A stretch of DNA of 64,000 nt from Methylocystis sp. B8 (GTDB lineage: Bacteria; Pseudomonadota; Alphaproteobacteria; Rhizobiales; Beijerinckiaceae): contig NZ_VBTZ01000001.1 of the NCBI RefSeq assembly GCF_005771425.1, positions 828,501 to 892,500 on the forward strand. Reading direction: 5' to 3'. The notes below the pieces were generated by a model, which had not been told where the DNA came from, did not search any database, and saw only the letters and a list, made by a program, of their open reading frames with translations. Shown here piece after piece: positions 45,116 to 54,085 of this stretch; the first letter of the stretch is position 1; each line of letters starts with the position of its first letter. The position numbers and the translations under genes are program-made.

Positions 45116-46273
45116 TCAGGATTGAAGTTCGCGTGCAAGGCCGCGCAGAAACTCCAAACAGGCGGCCAGTTCGGAGATGTCGATATATTCGTCCGGCTGA
45201 TGCGCCTGGTCGATCCGGCCAGGACCGCAGACGACGGCGGCCATTCCTGCGCGCTGGAACTGGCCTGCTTCCGTCGCATAGGGCACCGCGATCGTGGCGT
45301 TGCGCTTTGCGAGCCGCAGCGCCAGCGTCTCAGCGTCGGAGCCGGGCTCTGGCGCAAGTCCCGGCACCTGATTCTCCGTCGTGGTCTCGATGCCTGCTTC
45401 GGGGAAGCCGGCAAAAATCGACCGTCTCAACTCATCGCAATACGCCTCCAGCCGATCGCGGACAAAGTTCGGCGGCGCACCGGGCAATCCGCGAACCTCC
45501 CAAAGGAACTCGCAGTCTTTGGCGACGATATTGCGCGCCGTTCCCCCTCGAATGACGCCGACGTGAATAGAAGAGAAGGGCGGCTCGAAACGGCCGCTCG
45601 GATCGCCCTTCGCGCGCAGCTCTTCGCCGATGCGGTCGAGTTCACAGACGAGCTTGCAGGCGACATGCACCGCGCTGACGCCGCGATGCAAATTGGCCGA
45701 ATGAATTTCGAAGCCCCGCACGCGCGTCAGATAAGTGGTCACGCTCTTATGCGCATCGGCGATTTCCATAGACGTCGGCTCGCCGACGACGACGGCTGAC
45801 GGACGCGGCAGGTCGGCGCCGAACTTCGCGATGACATCGAGCGGACCAAGACAAGTGGTCTCCTCGTCATAACTCAGCAGAATGTGGATCGGTCGGGACA
45901 GCCGCGCCGCTTTGAACTCCGGAATCATCGCCAGACATGCGGCGTCGAAGCCCTTCATGTCCACGGCGCCGCGGCCGTATAGCCGCTTGTCGTCACGTCG
46001 CAATGTGAACGGATCGGCGCTCCATTCTTGCCCTTCGACCGGCACGACGTCGGTATGGCCGGAGAGCAGGACGCCGCCGTCGGAGTCGGGCCCGATCGTG
46101 ATGAAAAGGGCGGCCTTGTCGCCGGCCGCGTTCGGGACGCGTTGGAAGCGCACGTCCTGCTCGCGCAAATAGGATTCGACGAAGCCGATCAGCGGCAGAT
46201 TCGACTTGGAGCTTACCGTGTCGAAAGCGACCAATCGGGAAAGCAGCTCGATCGCATTTTCAAGGCGATCCAT
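45116..46273 (-). CDS. argE: Acetylornithine deacetylase
   Basis: 385 residues, M20 family. Removes the acetyl group of N-acetylornithine in arginine synthesis. VLLSGHTDVVPVEGQEW gives the first zinc His and catalytic Asp, LYGRGAVDMKGFDA the bridging Asp, LLSYDEETTCLG the catalytic Glu pair, and ATEAGQFQRAGM the C-terminal region. Start ATG 46273 lies 9 bases after the apaG stop on the same strand. Succinyl-diaminopimelate desuccinylase is the alternative, but the motifs fit ArgE better. Confidence 0.9.
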   Translation of the reverse strand: MDRLENAIELLSRLVAFDTVSSKSNLPLIGFVESYLREQDVRFQRVPNAAGDKAALFITIGPDSDGGVLLSGHTDVVPVEGQEWSADPFTLRRDDKRLYGRGAVDMKGFDAACLAMIPEFKAARLSRPIHILLSYDEETTCLGPLDVIAKFGADLPRPSAVVVGEPTSMEIADAHKSVTTYLTRVRGFEIHSANLHRGVSAVHVACKLVCELDRIGEELRAKGDPSGRFEPPFSSIHVGVIRGGTARNIVAKDCEFLWEVRGLPGAPPNFVRDRLEAYCDELRRSIFAGFPEAGIETTTENQVPGLAPEPGSDAETLALRLAKRNATIAVPYATEAGQFQRAGMAAVVCGPGRIDQAHQPDEYIDISELAACLEFLRGLARELQS

Positions 46274-46281
46274 TTGCCCGC

Positions 46282-46674
46282 CTAATTCAACGTCGGACGC
46301 GACAAGGGGCTGTCGAGCGAGAACGCAGGCACTTCCACGTCGAAGGTTTCACCGGAGTCGGTGACGACGCGGTAGCTGCCCTGCATCATGCCCGAAGGCG
46401 TGCTGAGCGGACATCCCGATGCGTAACGAAACGTCTCGCCGGGCTCCAGCACCGGCTGCTCGCCGACGACGCCAGGACCGCGGACCTCCTCGCGACGTCC
46501 GTTGGCGTCGATAATGATCCAGTGACGCGACAAAAGCTGCACGCGAATGCGCCCAAGATTGGCGATCTCGATCGTATAGGACCAGAAGTAGCGATCCTGG
46601 TCGGGGTCTGAGCGATCCGGCAGAAAGTCGGGAAGCGCCGTTACCTGTATGTCTTTAGTGATGGCGATGTACAT
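46282..46674 (-). CDS. apaG: ApaG domain protein
   Basis: 130 residues, all-beta fold. YFWSYTIEIANLGRIRVQLL, HWIIIDANGR, EPGETFRYASGCPLSTPSG and MMQGSY are the conserved ApaG blocks. Its exact role is unsettled (linked to Co2+ resistance and diadenosine tetraphosphate levels in E. coli). It precedes argE by 9 bases on the same strand. Confidence 0.94.
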   Translation of the reverse strand: MYIAITKDIQVTALPDFLPDRSDPDQDRYFWSYTIEIANLGRIRVQLLSRHWIIIDANGRREEVRGPGVVGEQPVLEPGETFRYASGCPLSTPSGMMQGSYRVVTDSGETFDVEVPAFSLDSPLSRPTLN

Positions 46675-46829
46675 GGGCGCAAGATTAGTGCGGGCGCCAA
46701 CAAAGGGAAACGTTTTTGATTAGGCGCCTGAGCGGCGGAGAAGTTACCCCGAGGCCCCCGACTGTTACCGAAGAGACACACCGATCGCTTTTTGGCCCTC
46801 AACGGCAGGCGAGATCTATTCACGTCGCA

Positions 46830-46842
46830 ATTTACTGTAAAT
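46830..46842 (+). promoter_or_regulatory. 13-bp palindrome upstream of the Cys-rich/TonB locus
   Basis: ATTTAC-T-GTAAAT is a perfect inverted repeat with a single central base, 29 bases before the ATG at 46872. Its place and symmetry suit a repressor operator, but the regulator is unknown. Confidence 0.45.
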
Positions 46843-46871
46843 AGTGGATTTCAGCTTTGACTGGGATCAAA

Positions 46872-47237
46872 ATGCGGCTCACGACGTTTCGAGCGCTACT
46901 GCTTGCCCTGGCGATGGTCGTCCAGACCGTCGCCGGCGGAGTTGGGCTGGCGCACGCAACTTCATCGTCCGCGACCGAGACGCTTTCAGCCCCGTGTCAC
47001 TACTGGCGCGCTGGGGAACAGCCCGCGTCCAACGACAGGCTGGGCCACAGGCACAACTGCCAATTCTGTCTCTTATGCGGCGAGCCGCCGCCGGCCTGGA
47101 TTTCGTTAAACTCTCATTATCTCGTCGCGATCGGCGAATATGCGCTGGTCGACGCGCGCCTACGCCCCATGCGGCCGCTCTCCGAGCGACCGGCGCGGGC
47201 GCACTGCGCTCGGGCGCCGCCCCTTTCACGCGCCTAA
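46872..47237 (+). CDS. Exported Cys-rich small protein (DUF2946-like), copy 1
   Basis: 121 residues. A signal peptide (FRALLLALAMVVQTVAGGVG, then LAHA) is followed by a short mature part with HNCQFCLLCGEPPPAW (Cx2Cx2C), and a Pro/Arg-rich end. This layout resembles DUF2946 proteins, often found beside TonB receptors and thought to help metal uptake. Two similar genes occur at 50146 and 50863. The ATG at 46872 follows GGGAT. The TonB receptor gene begins 156 bases downstream. Confidence 0.62.
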   Translation: MRLTTFRALLLALAMVVQTVAGGVGLAHATSSSATETLSAPCHYWRAGEQPASNDRLGHRHNCQFCLLCGEPPPAWISLNSHYLVAIGEYALVDARLRPMRPLSERPARAHCARAPPLSRA

Positions 47238-47393
47238 GTCTGGCCGACACGAGCGCGAATAAGCGCATCGGTCTGGACCTCATCGGCTGCGCATAACAGC
47301 TTCCGAAAAACCTTAGTTCGCGCGCTCGTTGCATCCAACGCCGCAGCTCGCTTCCCGTATGCGTCGATCTCGTCGGCGCCGAGGAATATCGTC

Positions 47394-49973
47394 ATGACTC
47401 GTCGTTCTCGCCTCCTCACAGGAGCATCTTTCGCCACGCTCAGCCTGTTCGTCGCCTCAGCCGCGGATGCGCAGCAGGCGCTGCCCACTATCAACGTCGG
47501 CGGGGCGCGCGGTCCAGTGCATAGAGGCCCTGCGGGCCAAAGCGCCGGCGGACCGGGACGCGTCACTACCGCGGAGCCCGGACCATCCGAGCCCGGGACG
47601 GATCGTTATTCGGAGCCAAAGCCCGCGCCGTTCAGCCGCACGTTGCCGGCGAATATTCCGGCGGTGGTCGAGAGCAGGACGCGCAAAGAGATTCAAAAAA
47701 CGACGAATATTATGACCTCGGAAGACGCGTTCAGATACATGCCGTCGATTCTCATCCGCGAGCGCTTCATCGGCGATCGCAACGCAATCGTTTCGACGCG
47801 CACGACCGGCACGATTCAGAGCGCGTTGGTGCTTGTCTATGCCGACAACGTGCTGCTCTCGAATCTGCTCGGCAACAGCTTCAACTTCGCGCCGCGCTGG
47901 GGCATGGTTTCGCCCGCCGAAATTTCGCGCATCGATGTCATGTATGGGCCGTTTTCGGCGCTCTACCCCGGTAATTCGATCGGCGGCGTGTTGACCATGA
48001 CGACGCGCATGCCGGACGAGTTCGAGGTTCACGCCATGGGCACCGCGGCGGTGCAGCCGTATAGTCTTTACGGCACAAAGGAACTCAATCTCGGCGGCGT
48101 GGCCAATGTGCTGATCGGCGATCGGATCAACGATTTCCGCTACTGGGTTGGCTATGAGCACCTCGACAATCAGGGTCAGGCGCAAACATTCCCGGGAAAT
48201 TTCCTGACGCCTGGCACGGGTTCGGCTTTTTTCGGAGGGTACCAAGACTTCGACCAGCAGGGACGCTCACGGATCATCACCAATTCCGCCGGGGCCGATT
48301 ACCTGCAAACTGATCTGGCAAAAGTAAAAGTCTCTTATGACATCGCGCCGCTTGTGCGCGCCAAATATCAGGTCGGCTTCTGGACGCTGAATGATACGAC
48401 GAGCGTCGAAAGCTATATTCGCGACAGGAACGGGATGCCGATCTACAACACGCAGACCGGACGCGTGCAGCTCGGCCCGTTCTCCGTTACGCCAGGCGGC
48501 GTCAATCCTGGCCACGGCGCTGCCAATCACCTGATGCAGGCGCTGGAGCTGAGACGGGATACGGGCGGCGTCTTCGATTTTGATTTTTCGGCGACCTCGT
48601 TCAACTTCCTTCGTGATTTCACAAACAATGCGCAATCCTATGGTCCGCGTGTCAACGCGGCGGGAACCGCCTATAATATCGATCCACGCGGGTTGAACAC
48701 CAATAATGGCGGAACCTTTTGGCGCACCGGCGACGCGCGATTCATCTGGCGCCTGCCTCAAGATTTGCTCGGCAAGCATGAAGTGTCGTTCGGCGCGCAC
48801 GGCGACCTTTATTCGCTGGCCACGAAGCAGACCAGCACGGTTTCCTATCCCAATAACTATTACATGGGAATTCAGGCGCTTAACTTCGGCAAGACCGAAA
48901 CGAAAGGCGTCTACGTTCAGGAAGTCTGGAGGCCGCTCCCGGACTGGAAATTCACCGCCGGCGCACGCGGCGAGTGGTGGCGCGCCTTTGGCGGCATGAA
49001 CGCCACTGGCGGCTTCGGCAGTGTGTCGAACCCCGTTGGCCGGGCCTTCGTCGGCATTCCGCTGGCGGCCGCGAACATTACCTACTTCCAGAATTCCGAT
49101 AAGGGCGCCTTCTCGCCGAAGGCGGCGCTGGAACACTATTTCACGCCGGAGCTTTCCGTGCGCGGGTCGATCGCGCGCGCCTATCGCTTTCCGACCGTCA
49201 ACGAACTGTTCCAATCTCTCTCGAGCCCAAGTTCGTTGGTCATCAATAACCCGAATCTGCAGCCTGAAATCTGCACCTGCTACGATGTGACCACAGAATA
49301 TCGGAAGGTCGACGCCTTCGGCGGCGCAATCGGTCTCTTCAACCCGCGCATCAGCTTCTTTCTCGACGACCGGTGGAACGCCATCGCCAGCCAGACGGCG
49401 CTCTCCGCCTTCGGCATACAGGTCTCGCAGAACGCCAATCTGGACAAGGTGCGGTTTCGCGGCATTGAGACGGCGGCGCACATGAAGGACATTTTCATTC
49501 CGGGACTGGATTTCGAAGGGGGCTTCACGCTCACCGACGCAAAAATCCAGACTAATCTTTCGAGCCGCAATCTCGACAGCATTCTCTTTGCCGGAAATCA
49601 GTTCCCGCGCGTTCCCAAATATCGCTTTCGCGGCGTCGCCAGCTACAGCCCAAATCCCGATATGTCCTTCGCCTTGGGCGCGCGCTATTCGTCTCCGGCG
49701 TTCGTCACCTTCGCGAACACGGACTTCAACCACAACAACTACGGCAATGTGGACAGTGAAATCCTGGTTTTCGATATGAAAGCGAGATACCGGCTTGAGC
49801 CGAATTGGTGGCTGTCCGTCGGCGTCAACAACATCGGCCGCTGGAAAGCCTATGTGAATCCGAACCCCTATCCGCAGCGCACCTTCTTCATCGCGCTCAA
49901 TTATGACATCGGCGGCCCGGATGGCGCAGGCATAACGATCGATCGGGGAGGCTCCACGTCGACGTACAGATAA
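47394..49973 (+). CDS. TonB-dependent outer-membrane receptor 1
   Basis: 859 residues. Signal peptide ends near ASAADA. The mature protein begins QQALPTINVGGARG, the plug domain spans ~90-230 (IPAVVESRTRKEIQ, then EISRIDVMYGPFSALYPGNS), and the rest is a barrel (for example GARYSSPAF, ARYRLEPNWWLSVGVNN). After the last strand (RTFFIALNYDI) there are about twenty extra residues ending STYR rather than a terminal aromatic. Substrate unknown; the flanking Cys-rich exported proteins make copper or a metallophore plausible. GAGGAA lies upstream of the ATG. Confidence 0.88.
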   Translation: MTRRSRLLTGASFATLSLFVASAADAQQALPTINVGGARGPVHRGPAGQSAGGPGRVTTAEPGPSEPGTDRYSEPKPAPFSRTLPANIPAVVESRTRKEIQKTTNIMTSEDAFRYMPSILIRERFIGDRNAIVSTRTTGTIQSALVLVYADNVLLSNLLGNSFNFAPRWGMVSPAEISRIDVMYGPFSALYPGNSIGGVLTMTTRMPDEFEVHAMGTAAVQPYSLYGTKELNLGGVANVLIGDRINDFRYWVGYEHLDNQGQAQTFPGNFLTPGTGSAFFGGYQDFDQQGRSRIITNSAGADYLQTDLAKVKVSYDIAPLVRAKYQVGFWTLNDTTSVESYIRDRNGMPIYNTQTGRVQLGPFSVTPGGVNPGHGAANHLMQALELRRDTGGVFDFDFSATSFNFLRDFTNNAQSYGPRVNAAGTAYNIDPRGLNTNNGGTFWRTGDARFIWRLPQDLLGKHEVSFGAHGDLYSLATKQTSTVSYPNNYYMGIQALNFGKTETKGVYVQEVWRPLPDWKFTAGARGEWWRAFGGMNATGGFGSVSNPVGRAFVGIPLAAANITYFQNSDKGAFSPKAALEHYFTPELSVRGSIARAYRFPTVNELFQSLSSPSSLVINNPNLQPEICTCYDVTTEYRKVDAFGGAIGLFNPRISFFLDDRWNAIASQTALSAFGIQVSQNANLDKVRFRGIETAAHMKDIFIPGLDFEGGFTLTDAKIQTNLSSRNLDSILFAGNQFPRVPKYRFRGVASYSPNPDMSFALGARYSSPAFVTFANTDFNHNNYGNVDSEILVFDMKARYRLEPNWWLSVGVNNIGRWKAYVNPNPYPQRTFFIALNYDIGGPDGAGITIDRGGSTSTYR

Positions 49974-50048
49974 GCCTTCGTGACGATTCGCCTTTGGCGT
50001 CCAGCGTGCCGTCATCCGGGTGAGACGCTTTGCCGCTGCAAGGCGGCT

Positions 50049-50069
50049 GCGACAAGATTAACTTGTCGC
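50049..50069. terminator. Hairpin after TonB receptor 1
   Basis: GCGACAAG (50049-50056) and CTTGTCGC (50062-50069) form a perfect 8-bp stem with a 5-base loop, followed 9 bases later by TTTTT. A terminator is likely, though an operator for the next gene is possible. Confidence 0.5.
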
Positions 50070-50145
50070 GGCCTTCGCTTTTTGCTTACATCAGCGCACA
50101 CATGTGAAATCCGCATGCGCGCCTGATCAAAGGCTGAAAGACTTT

Positions 50146-50511
50146 ATGCGTCGCAACTGGTTGACAGTTCTGCTGTTCGCGCTCGCGCTGACCGTTCAGG
50201 CCTTCGCGCCTGCGGCGGCGAATGTCGCGTCGCGGATGGGCGCCGGCGACGTCGTCAATGAATTTTGCTTCACTGACATTGCCTCAAGCAACCAATCGCA
50301 GGACCCAGCTCATTTAAAGAGCCATCGGGACGCCTGCCTTTTCTGTCAGTCTTATTGCGATGGCGTCGCTCCTCTCGCAGCGCGAACCATTCATTTTGGC
50401 AAGGCGCCCGTCCAATGGACTGCGCTTAATTGGACGGTGGCGGACCGCGCCCTGCCGACCCACCCGCAGGATTTTTCCAGACAGGCGCGCGCGCCTCCAG
50501 CCAACTCCTGA
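50146..50511 (+). CDS. Exported Cys-rich small protein (DUF2946-like), copy 2
   Basis: 121 residues. Signal peptide (VLLFALALTVQAFAPAAA), then SHRDACLFCQSYCDGVAPLA with Cx2Cx3C, and a C-terminal TVADRALPTHPQDFSRQARA. The closing part aligns by eye with that of the gene at 50863 (TVADRVAPTP, then RPRAPPAV). The ATG at 50146 starts at the basic signal-peptide head MRRNW; earlier in-frame starts are unlikely. It follows the TonB receptor gene and its hairpin. Confidence 0.6.
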   Translation: MRRNWLTVLLFALALTVQAFAPAAANVASRMGAGDVVNEFCFTDIASSNQSQDPAHLKSHRDACLFCQSYCDGVAPLAARTIHFGKAPVQWTALNWTVADRALPTHPQDFSRQARAPPANS

Positions 50512-50627
50512 TCCTTCGCCACGCTGTCGCGTCGTTTTGCGCGTCTCGCCCGGAGTCCGGGCGGCGCATAGCGTCTAGCGCAGCAAAAGGACAACGCCGC
50601 GCAAAGCGGCGGACCGGGAGTGAGCCC

Positions 50628-50858
50628 ATGTTTCGCAAACGTAAGCCGAGCGGGCGAGAAAGCGTCGTCGCCGGCGCAACGCTCGAATCTCTGATGAAGC
50701 GCGAAGACGCGCAGCCTAGTCACGCGCCCGGCATGGCGGCGCTCGTCGCGATCGTGCCGGGAACGGCGCTGTGGCGCGAGAACGACCAGCGCGTCATTCG
50801 CTTGATCGACCTCGAACGCCGCGCCCGCTTCTCGCGGCCTTTGACCGACGCGACCTGA
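50628..50858 (+). CDS. Hypothetical basic small protein, 76 aa
   Basis: Not recognised. Strongly basic N terminus (MFRKRKPSGRESVVAGATLE), a hydrophobic stretch (MAALVAIVPGTALW) and a charged tail (RVIRLIDLERRARFSRPL). GGGAG lies eight bases before the ATG. It sits between two DUF2946-like genes with a four-base gap to the next, so co-transcription is likely. Confidence 0.5.
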   Translation: MFRKRKPSGRESVVAGATLESLMKREDAQPSHAPGMAALVAIVPGTALWRENDQRVIRLIDLERRARFSRPLTDAT

Positions 50859-50862
50859 ACCG

Positions 50863-51270
50863 ATGTCTGCTTTGGCGTCCAGAATGGCTATGCTGCGTCG
50901 CGTGCGTGCGCGACTTGGCGCGACGCTGCTCTTTGCAGCGGCGTCGCTCTGGGCCGTCGCGCCGCTTGCGCGCGGCGTGGCCGAAGCTGGCGTCGGCGGC
51001 CGTCTCATCGCTCAACTCTTTATCTGTTTCGCGTCGGGGACCTCCCAACCTGACGCGTTTCCCGGGCGGCTGGGCCCCAAAGACGATCGCTCCGCCTGTA
51101 TCCTCTGCCAGGCGTTTTGCAGCGGTCTTGCGCCCCTTGCGGCGCGGCCCGGCCCGATTGGCGCGACGCCCGTCCAGAGCCTTACGCTCGCATGGACGGT
51201 GGCGGACCGCGTCGCGCCGACGCCCCGGCCCGACCCAGCCAACCGTCCGCGCGCGCCGCCGGCGGTCTGA
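50863..51270 (+). CDS. Exported Cys-rich small protein (DUF2946-like), copy 3
   Basis: 135 residues. A signal region (ARLGATLLFAAASLWAVAPL) precedes RSACILCQAFCSGLAPLAAR, the same Cx2Cx3C-GxAPLAAR block as in the 50146 gene, and the end RPRAPPAV. Two further Met codons (MAMLRR) inside the head are alternative starts. Paralogy with the two neighbours suggests a local duplication. Confidence 0.6.
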   Translation: MSALASRMAMLRRVRARLGATLLFAAASLWAVAPLARGVAEAGVGGRLIAQLFICFASGTSQPDAFPGRLGPKDDRSACILCQAFCSGLAPLAARPGPIGATPVQSLTLAWTVADRVAPTPRPDPANRPRAPPAV

Positions 51271-51384
51271 CGCTGTGTCGTAAACGGCCTGCGTCGGCGT
51301 CGATTCTCTTCTCACGCCGCCGCCGCGGGCCGCCGCTTTGGTTTTCCCGCATTCCGTAGCGAATGCTTTTGAAAGGGCCTGCCG

Positions 51385-51519
51385 ATGAGCGAACTGATCA
51401 CGGGCGTCGTGCTGGAGACGCTTTGCGCCATACTCGCCGCATCCTATTTCGTCGCCGAATGCGCGATGCAGGAGGCGAAAGTTTTGGCTCGCGCCGAGAG
51501 GCGGGAGAGCGCGCGATAG
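51385..51519 (+). CDS. Possible small membrane protein, 44 aa
   Basis: A short frame: MSELITGVVLETLCAILAAS, then YFVAECAMQEAKVLARAER and an Arg/Glu-rich end. One predicted hydrophobic helix with two cysteines. AGGG lies eight bases upstream. It follows the third Cys-rich gene by 114 bases and ends two bases before the convergent metZ stop. Its reality is uncertain. Confidence 0.35.
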   Translation: MSELITGVVLETLCAILAASYFVAECAMQEAKVLARAERRESAR

Positions 51520-51521
51520 GA

Positions 51522-52727
51522 CTAAGCGCGCGCGGCGGCCCAAAGCCCGCGCGCGAGATCGTCGATGAGATCGTCGGCGTCCTCGAGGCCAACCGAGAGC
51601 CGCAGCAGCCCTTCGCCAATGCCGAGCGAGGCGCGCGCTTCCGGCGTCAGCCGCTGATGGGTCGTCGTCGCCGGATGGGTGATGAGGCTCTTCGCGTCGC
51701 CGAGATTGTTTGAAATTTTGATCACTTCAAGCGCATTGGCGAGGCGGAAGGCGGCCGCCTTACCGCCCGCCATGTCGAAACTCACCAGCGTCCCGCCGCC
51801 AGACATTTGACGACGCGCTAGATCGACCTGTGGGTGATCCGCGCGGAAAGGATAGAGCACGCGACAGACGGCCTTCTCTTCAGCAAGGAAGTCCGCGATC
51901 TTGGCTGCGCTCGCAGTCTGCTGCGCGACGCGCAGCGGCAAGGTCTCCAGTCCTTTTAGCATCACCCAGGCGTTGAACGGCGACATCGCCGGGCCGGTCT
52001 GGCGCAGAAAATTATGAACGCTCTCTTCAATCAGCGCCTGTGACGCAAGGATGACGCCGCCGAGACATCGGCCCTGGCCGTCGATGTGCTTGGTCGCCGA
52101 ATAGACGACGACGTCGGCGCCGAAGTCGAAGGGCTTCTGCAACAACGGCGTCGCGAAGACATTATCGACGACGAGCTTTGCGCCGGCCTCGTGCGCAATG
52201 TCGGCGATCGCCTTGAGGTCATAGACCTCGAGGCCCGGATTGGTCGGGCTTTCGAGGAAGAAGAGTTTCGTTTCAGGACGAACGGCCGCTTTCCATTGCT
52301 CGATATCGGCGCCGTCGACGAGAGTCGACGCGATTCCCAGTCGCGGCAGCAAATCCTCGACGACATAGAGGCAAGAGCCGAAAAGCGCCCGCGCCGAAAC
52401 GACATGATCGCCGGCTTTCAACTGTGCGAGCATGCTCGCCGTCACCGCGGCCATCCCGCTTGCGGTGGCGCGGGCCGCCTCGGCGGCCTCGAGAAGGATC
52501 ATGCGCTGCTCGAACATCGCCACAGTCGGGTTCGAGAAGCGCGAATAGATGAAGCCTGGATCGTCGCCTTTGAAGCGCGCCTCGGCCGCCTCCATCGTCG
52601 GATAGGCAAAGCTCTGCGTGAGATAGAGCGCCTCCGATAATTCTCCGAAGGAAGAGCGCTGCGTCCCGCCATGCACGAGTTGCGTGGCTGGTTTGAGCGG
52701 CCTGCGCGGCGGTGCGTCGGCGGACAT
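51522..52727 (-). CDS. metZ: O-succinylhomoserine sulfhydrylase
   Basis: 401 residues, PLP-dependent Cys/Met metabolism family. Direct sulfhydrylation of O-succinylhomoserine to homocysteine. Visible: LVHGGTQRSSFGELSEALYL, YSRFSNPTVAMFEQRM, ATASGMAAVTASMLAQLKAG, the PLP lysine in VVYSATKHIDGQGRCLGGV, and SLITHPATTTHQRL. ATG 52727 follows AGGGAG. Cystathionine gamma-synthase is the alternative, but the order and context fit MetZ. Confidence 0.9.
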   Translation of the reverse strand: MSADAPPRRPLKPATQLVHGGTQRSSFGELSEALYLTQSFAYPTMEAAEARFKGDDPGFIYSRFSNPTVAMFEQRMILLEAAEAARATASGMAAVTASMLAQLKAGDHVVSARALFGSCLYVVEDLLPRLGIASTLVDGADIEQWKAAVRPETKLFFLESPTNPGLEVYDLKAIADIAHEAGAKLVVDNVFATPLLQKPFDFGADVVVYSATKHIDGQGRCLGGVILASQALIEESVHNFLRQTGPAMSPFNAWVMLKGLETLPLRVAQQTASAAKIADFLAEEKAVCRVLYPFRADHPQVDLARRQMSGGGTLVSFDMAGGKAAAFRLANALEVIKISNNLGDAKSLITHPATTTHQRLTPEARASLGIGEGLLRLSVGLEDADDLIDDLARGLWAAARA

Positions 52728-52974
52728 TTGTTCTCCCTCGGCGCGACTCGCGCCAATTCTTGATGAGCGCCAAACGGCGCCGCTGCGCAAAAAGCAGGGT
52801 TTCCTTCGGGAGACCCGGCCTTTTAGCGCGTTGTTTTTCGTGGCGGCAAGCCGGCCGGCTCAAATAACCACGTGCGCCTATAGAGGCCAGAGCGGCCTGA
52901 GCTGTCAACAGCCCTGGCTTGAAAGGCGGCGCGATTTGGCGCTTATCCGCTTCAACAAAGGGAAACGGGACGAG

Positions 52975-54081
52975 ATGCGAATGGGCGGCGTGCTTTCCAG
53001 CCGGCAGATTCAGGCGATCGCCGACGCTGGCCAAATCCGCCTCGCGGCGCCCCTTGCGCATGGGCAGATTCAGCCGGCCAGTCTTGATCTGCGGCTCGGC
53101 CCCAAGGCCTATCGCGTGCGGGCGAGTTTTCTGCCGGGCAAGCGCCGTAGCGTCGACGAGCTTCTTTCCGCGCTCAAATATGACGAGATGTCGCTTGAAG
53201 GCGACGGGGCCGTTCTGGAGCGTGGTTGCTTCTACGTCGTGCCGCTCCTGGAAAGTTTAGCGCTCGATGAGTCTGTCGTCGGCGCCGCCAATCCGAAAAG
53301 CTCGACGGGTCGTCTCGATATTTTCACCCGGCTGATTACGGATCGCGGCGACCGCTTCGATGAGGTCGCCGCTGGATATCGCGGGCCGCTCTATGCCGAA
53401 GTGTCGCCGCGCAGCTTTTCAGTGCGCGCGCGCCTGGGCACGCGATTGAACCAGCTGCGGTTTCGCGCGCACCTGCCCGGTAGATCGGCGGGCGGAGCGC
53501 TCGGCGACGCAGACCTCGCCGAACTGCATCGCAAATCGCCGCTCGTCGACGGCCCGCTCAATTTGCGGGACGGCGTCGTGCTGCGCGTTGCGCTCGACGC
53601 TGGAGCCTTCGGCGGCATCATCGGCTATCGCGCGCAGAAGCATACCGATGTGATCGATGTCGATCGGATCGGCGCCTATCGCATCGACGATTATTGGGAC
53701 CGCTTGCCGTCCAGAGACGGCAGGCTGATCCTCGATCCGGGCGATTTCTACATTCTCGCCTCGCGTGAACGCCTTGCGATTCCGCCCGACTTCGCCGCCG
53801 AAATGGCGCCGATGGACGCCGCGATTGGCGAGTTTCGCGTGCATTACGCCGGCTTCTTCGATCCGGGCTTCGGGGCTGGCGCCGACGGGCGACCGGGCGC
53901 CCGCGCCGTTCTCGAAGTGCGCTCGCGTGAAGTGCCATTCATTTTGGAAGACGGCCAGTTCATCGGTCGCCTTGTCTATGAGCGCATGGCCGAAACTCCC
54001 GAGGCGCTTTACGGCCAAAGCGGCGTGTCGAATTATCAGGGGCAGGGGCTCAAGCTCTCAAAACATTTCCTGACGGAGTGA
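52975..54081 (+). CDS. dcd: dCTP deaminase (double-length type)
   Basis: 368 residues, about twice the 190 of E. coli Dcd, as in the alphaproteobacterial 2'-deoxycytidine 5'-triphosphate deaminase group. Both halves have the dUTPase-like beta fold: IQPASLDLRLGPKAYRV and AANPKSSTGRLD in the first, VHYAGFFDPGFGAG and ALYGQSGVSNYQGQGLKLS in the second. It makes dUTP for dTMP synthesis and complements Dut. ATG 52975 with GGGA upstream is chosen; 52981 is an alternative. The cytochrome gene starts four bases after its stop. Confidence 0.88.
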   Translation: MRMGGVLSSRQIQAIADAGQIRLAAPLAHGQIQPASLDLRLGPKAYRVRASFLPGKRRSVDELLSALKYDEMSLEGDGAVLERGCFYVVPLLESLALDESVVGAANPKSSTGRLDIFTRLITDRGDRFDEVAAGYRGPLYAEVSPRSFSVRARLGTRLNQLRFRAHLPGRSAGGALGDADLAELHRKSPLVDGPLNLRDGVVLRVALDAGAFGGIIGYRAQKHTDVIDVDRIGAYRIDDYWDRLPSRDGRLILDPGDFYILASRERLAIPPDFAAEMAPMDAAIGEFRVHYAGFFDPGFGAGADGRPGARAVLEVRSREVPFILEDGQFIGRLVYERMAETPEALYGQSGVSNYQGQGLKLSKHFLTE

Positions 54082-54085
54082 TCTG

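Noticed and set aside
48267..50015. 582-codon open frame on the minus strand
   Set aside because: It is antisense to the TonB receptor 1 gene, lacks any recognisable motif and reflects high GC content.
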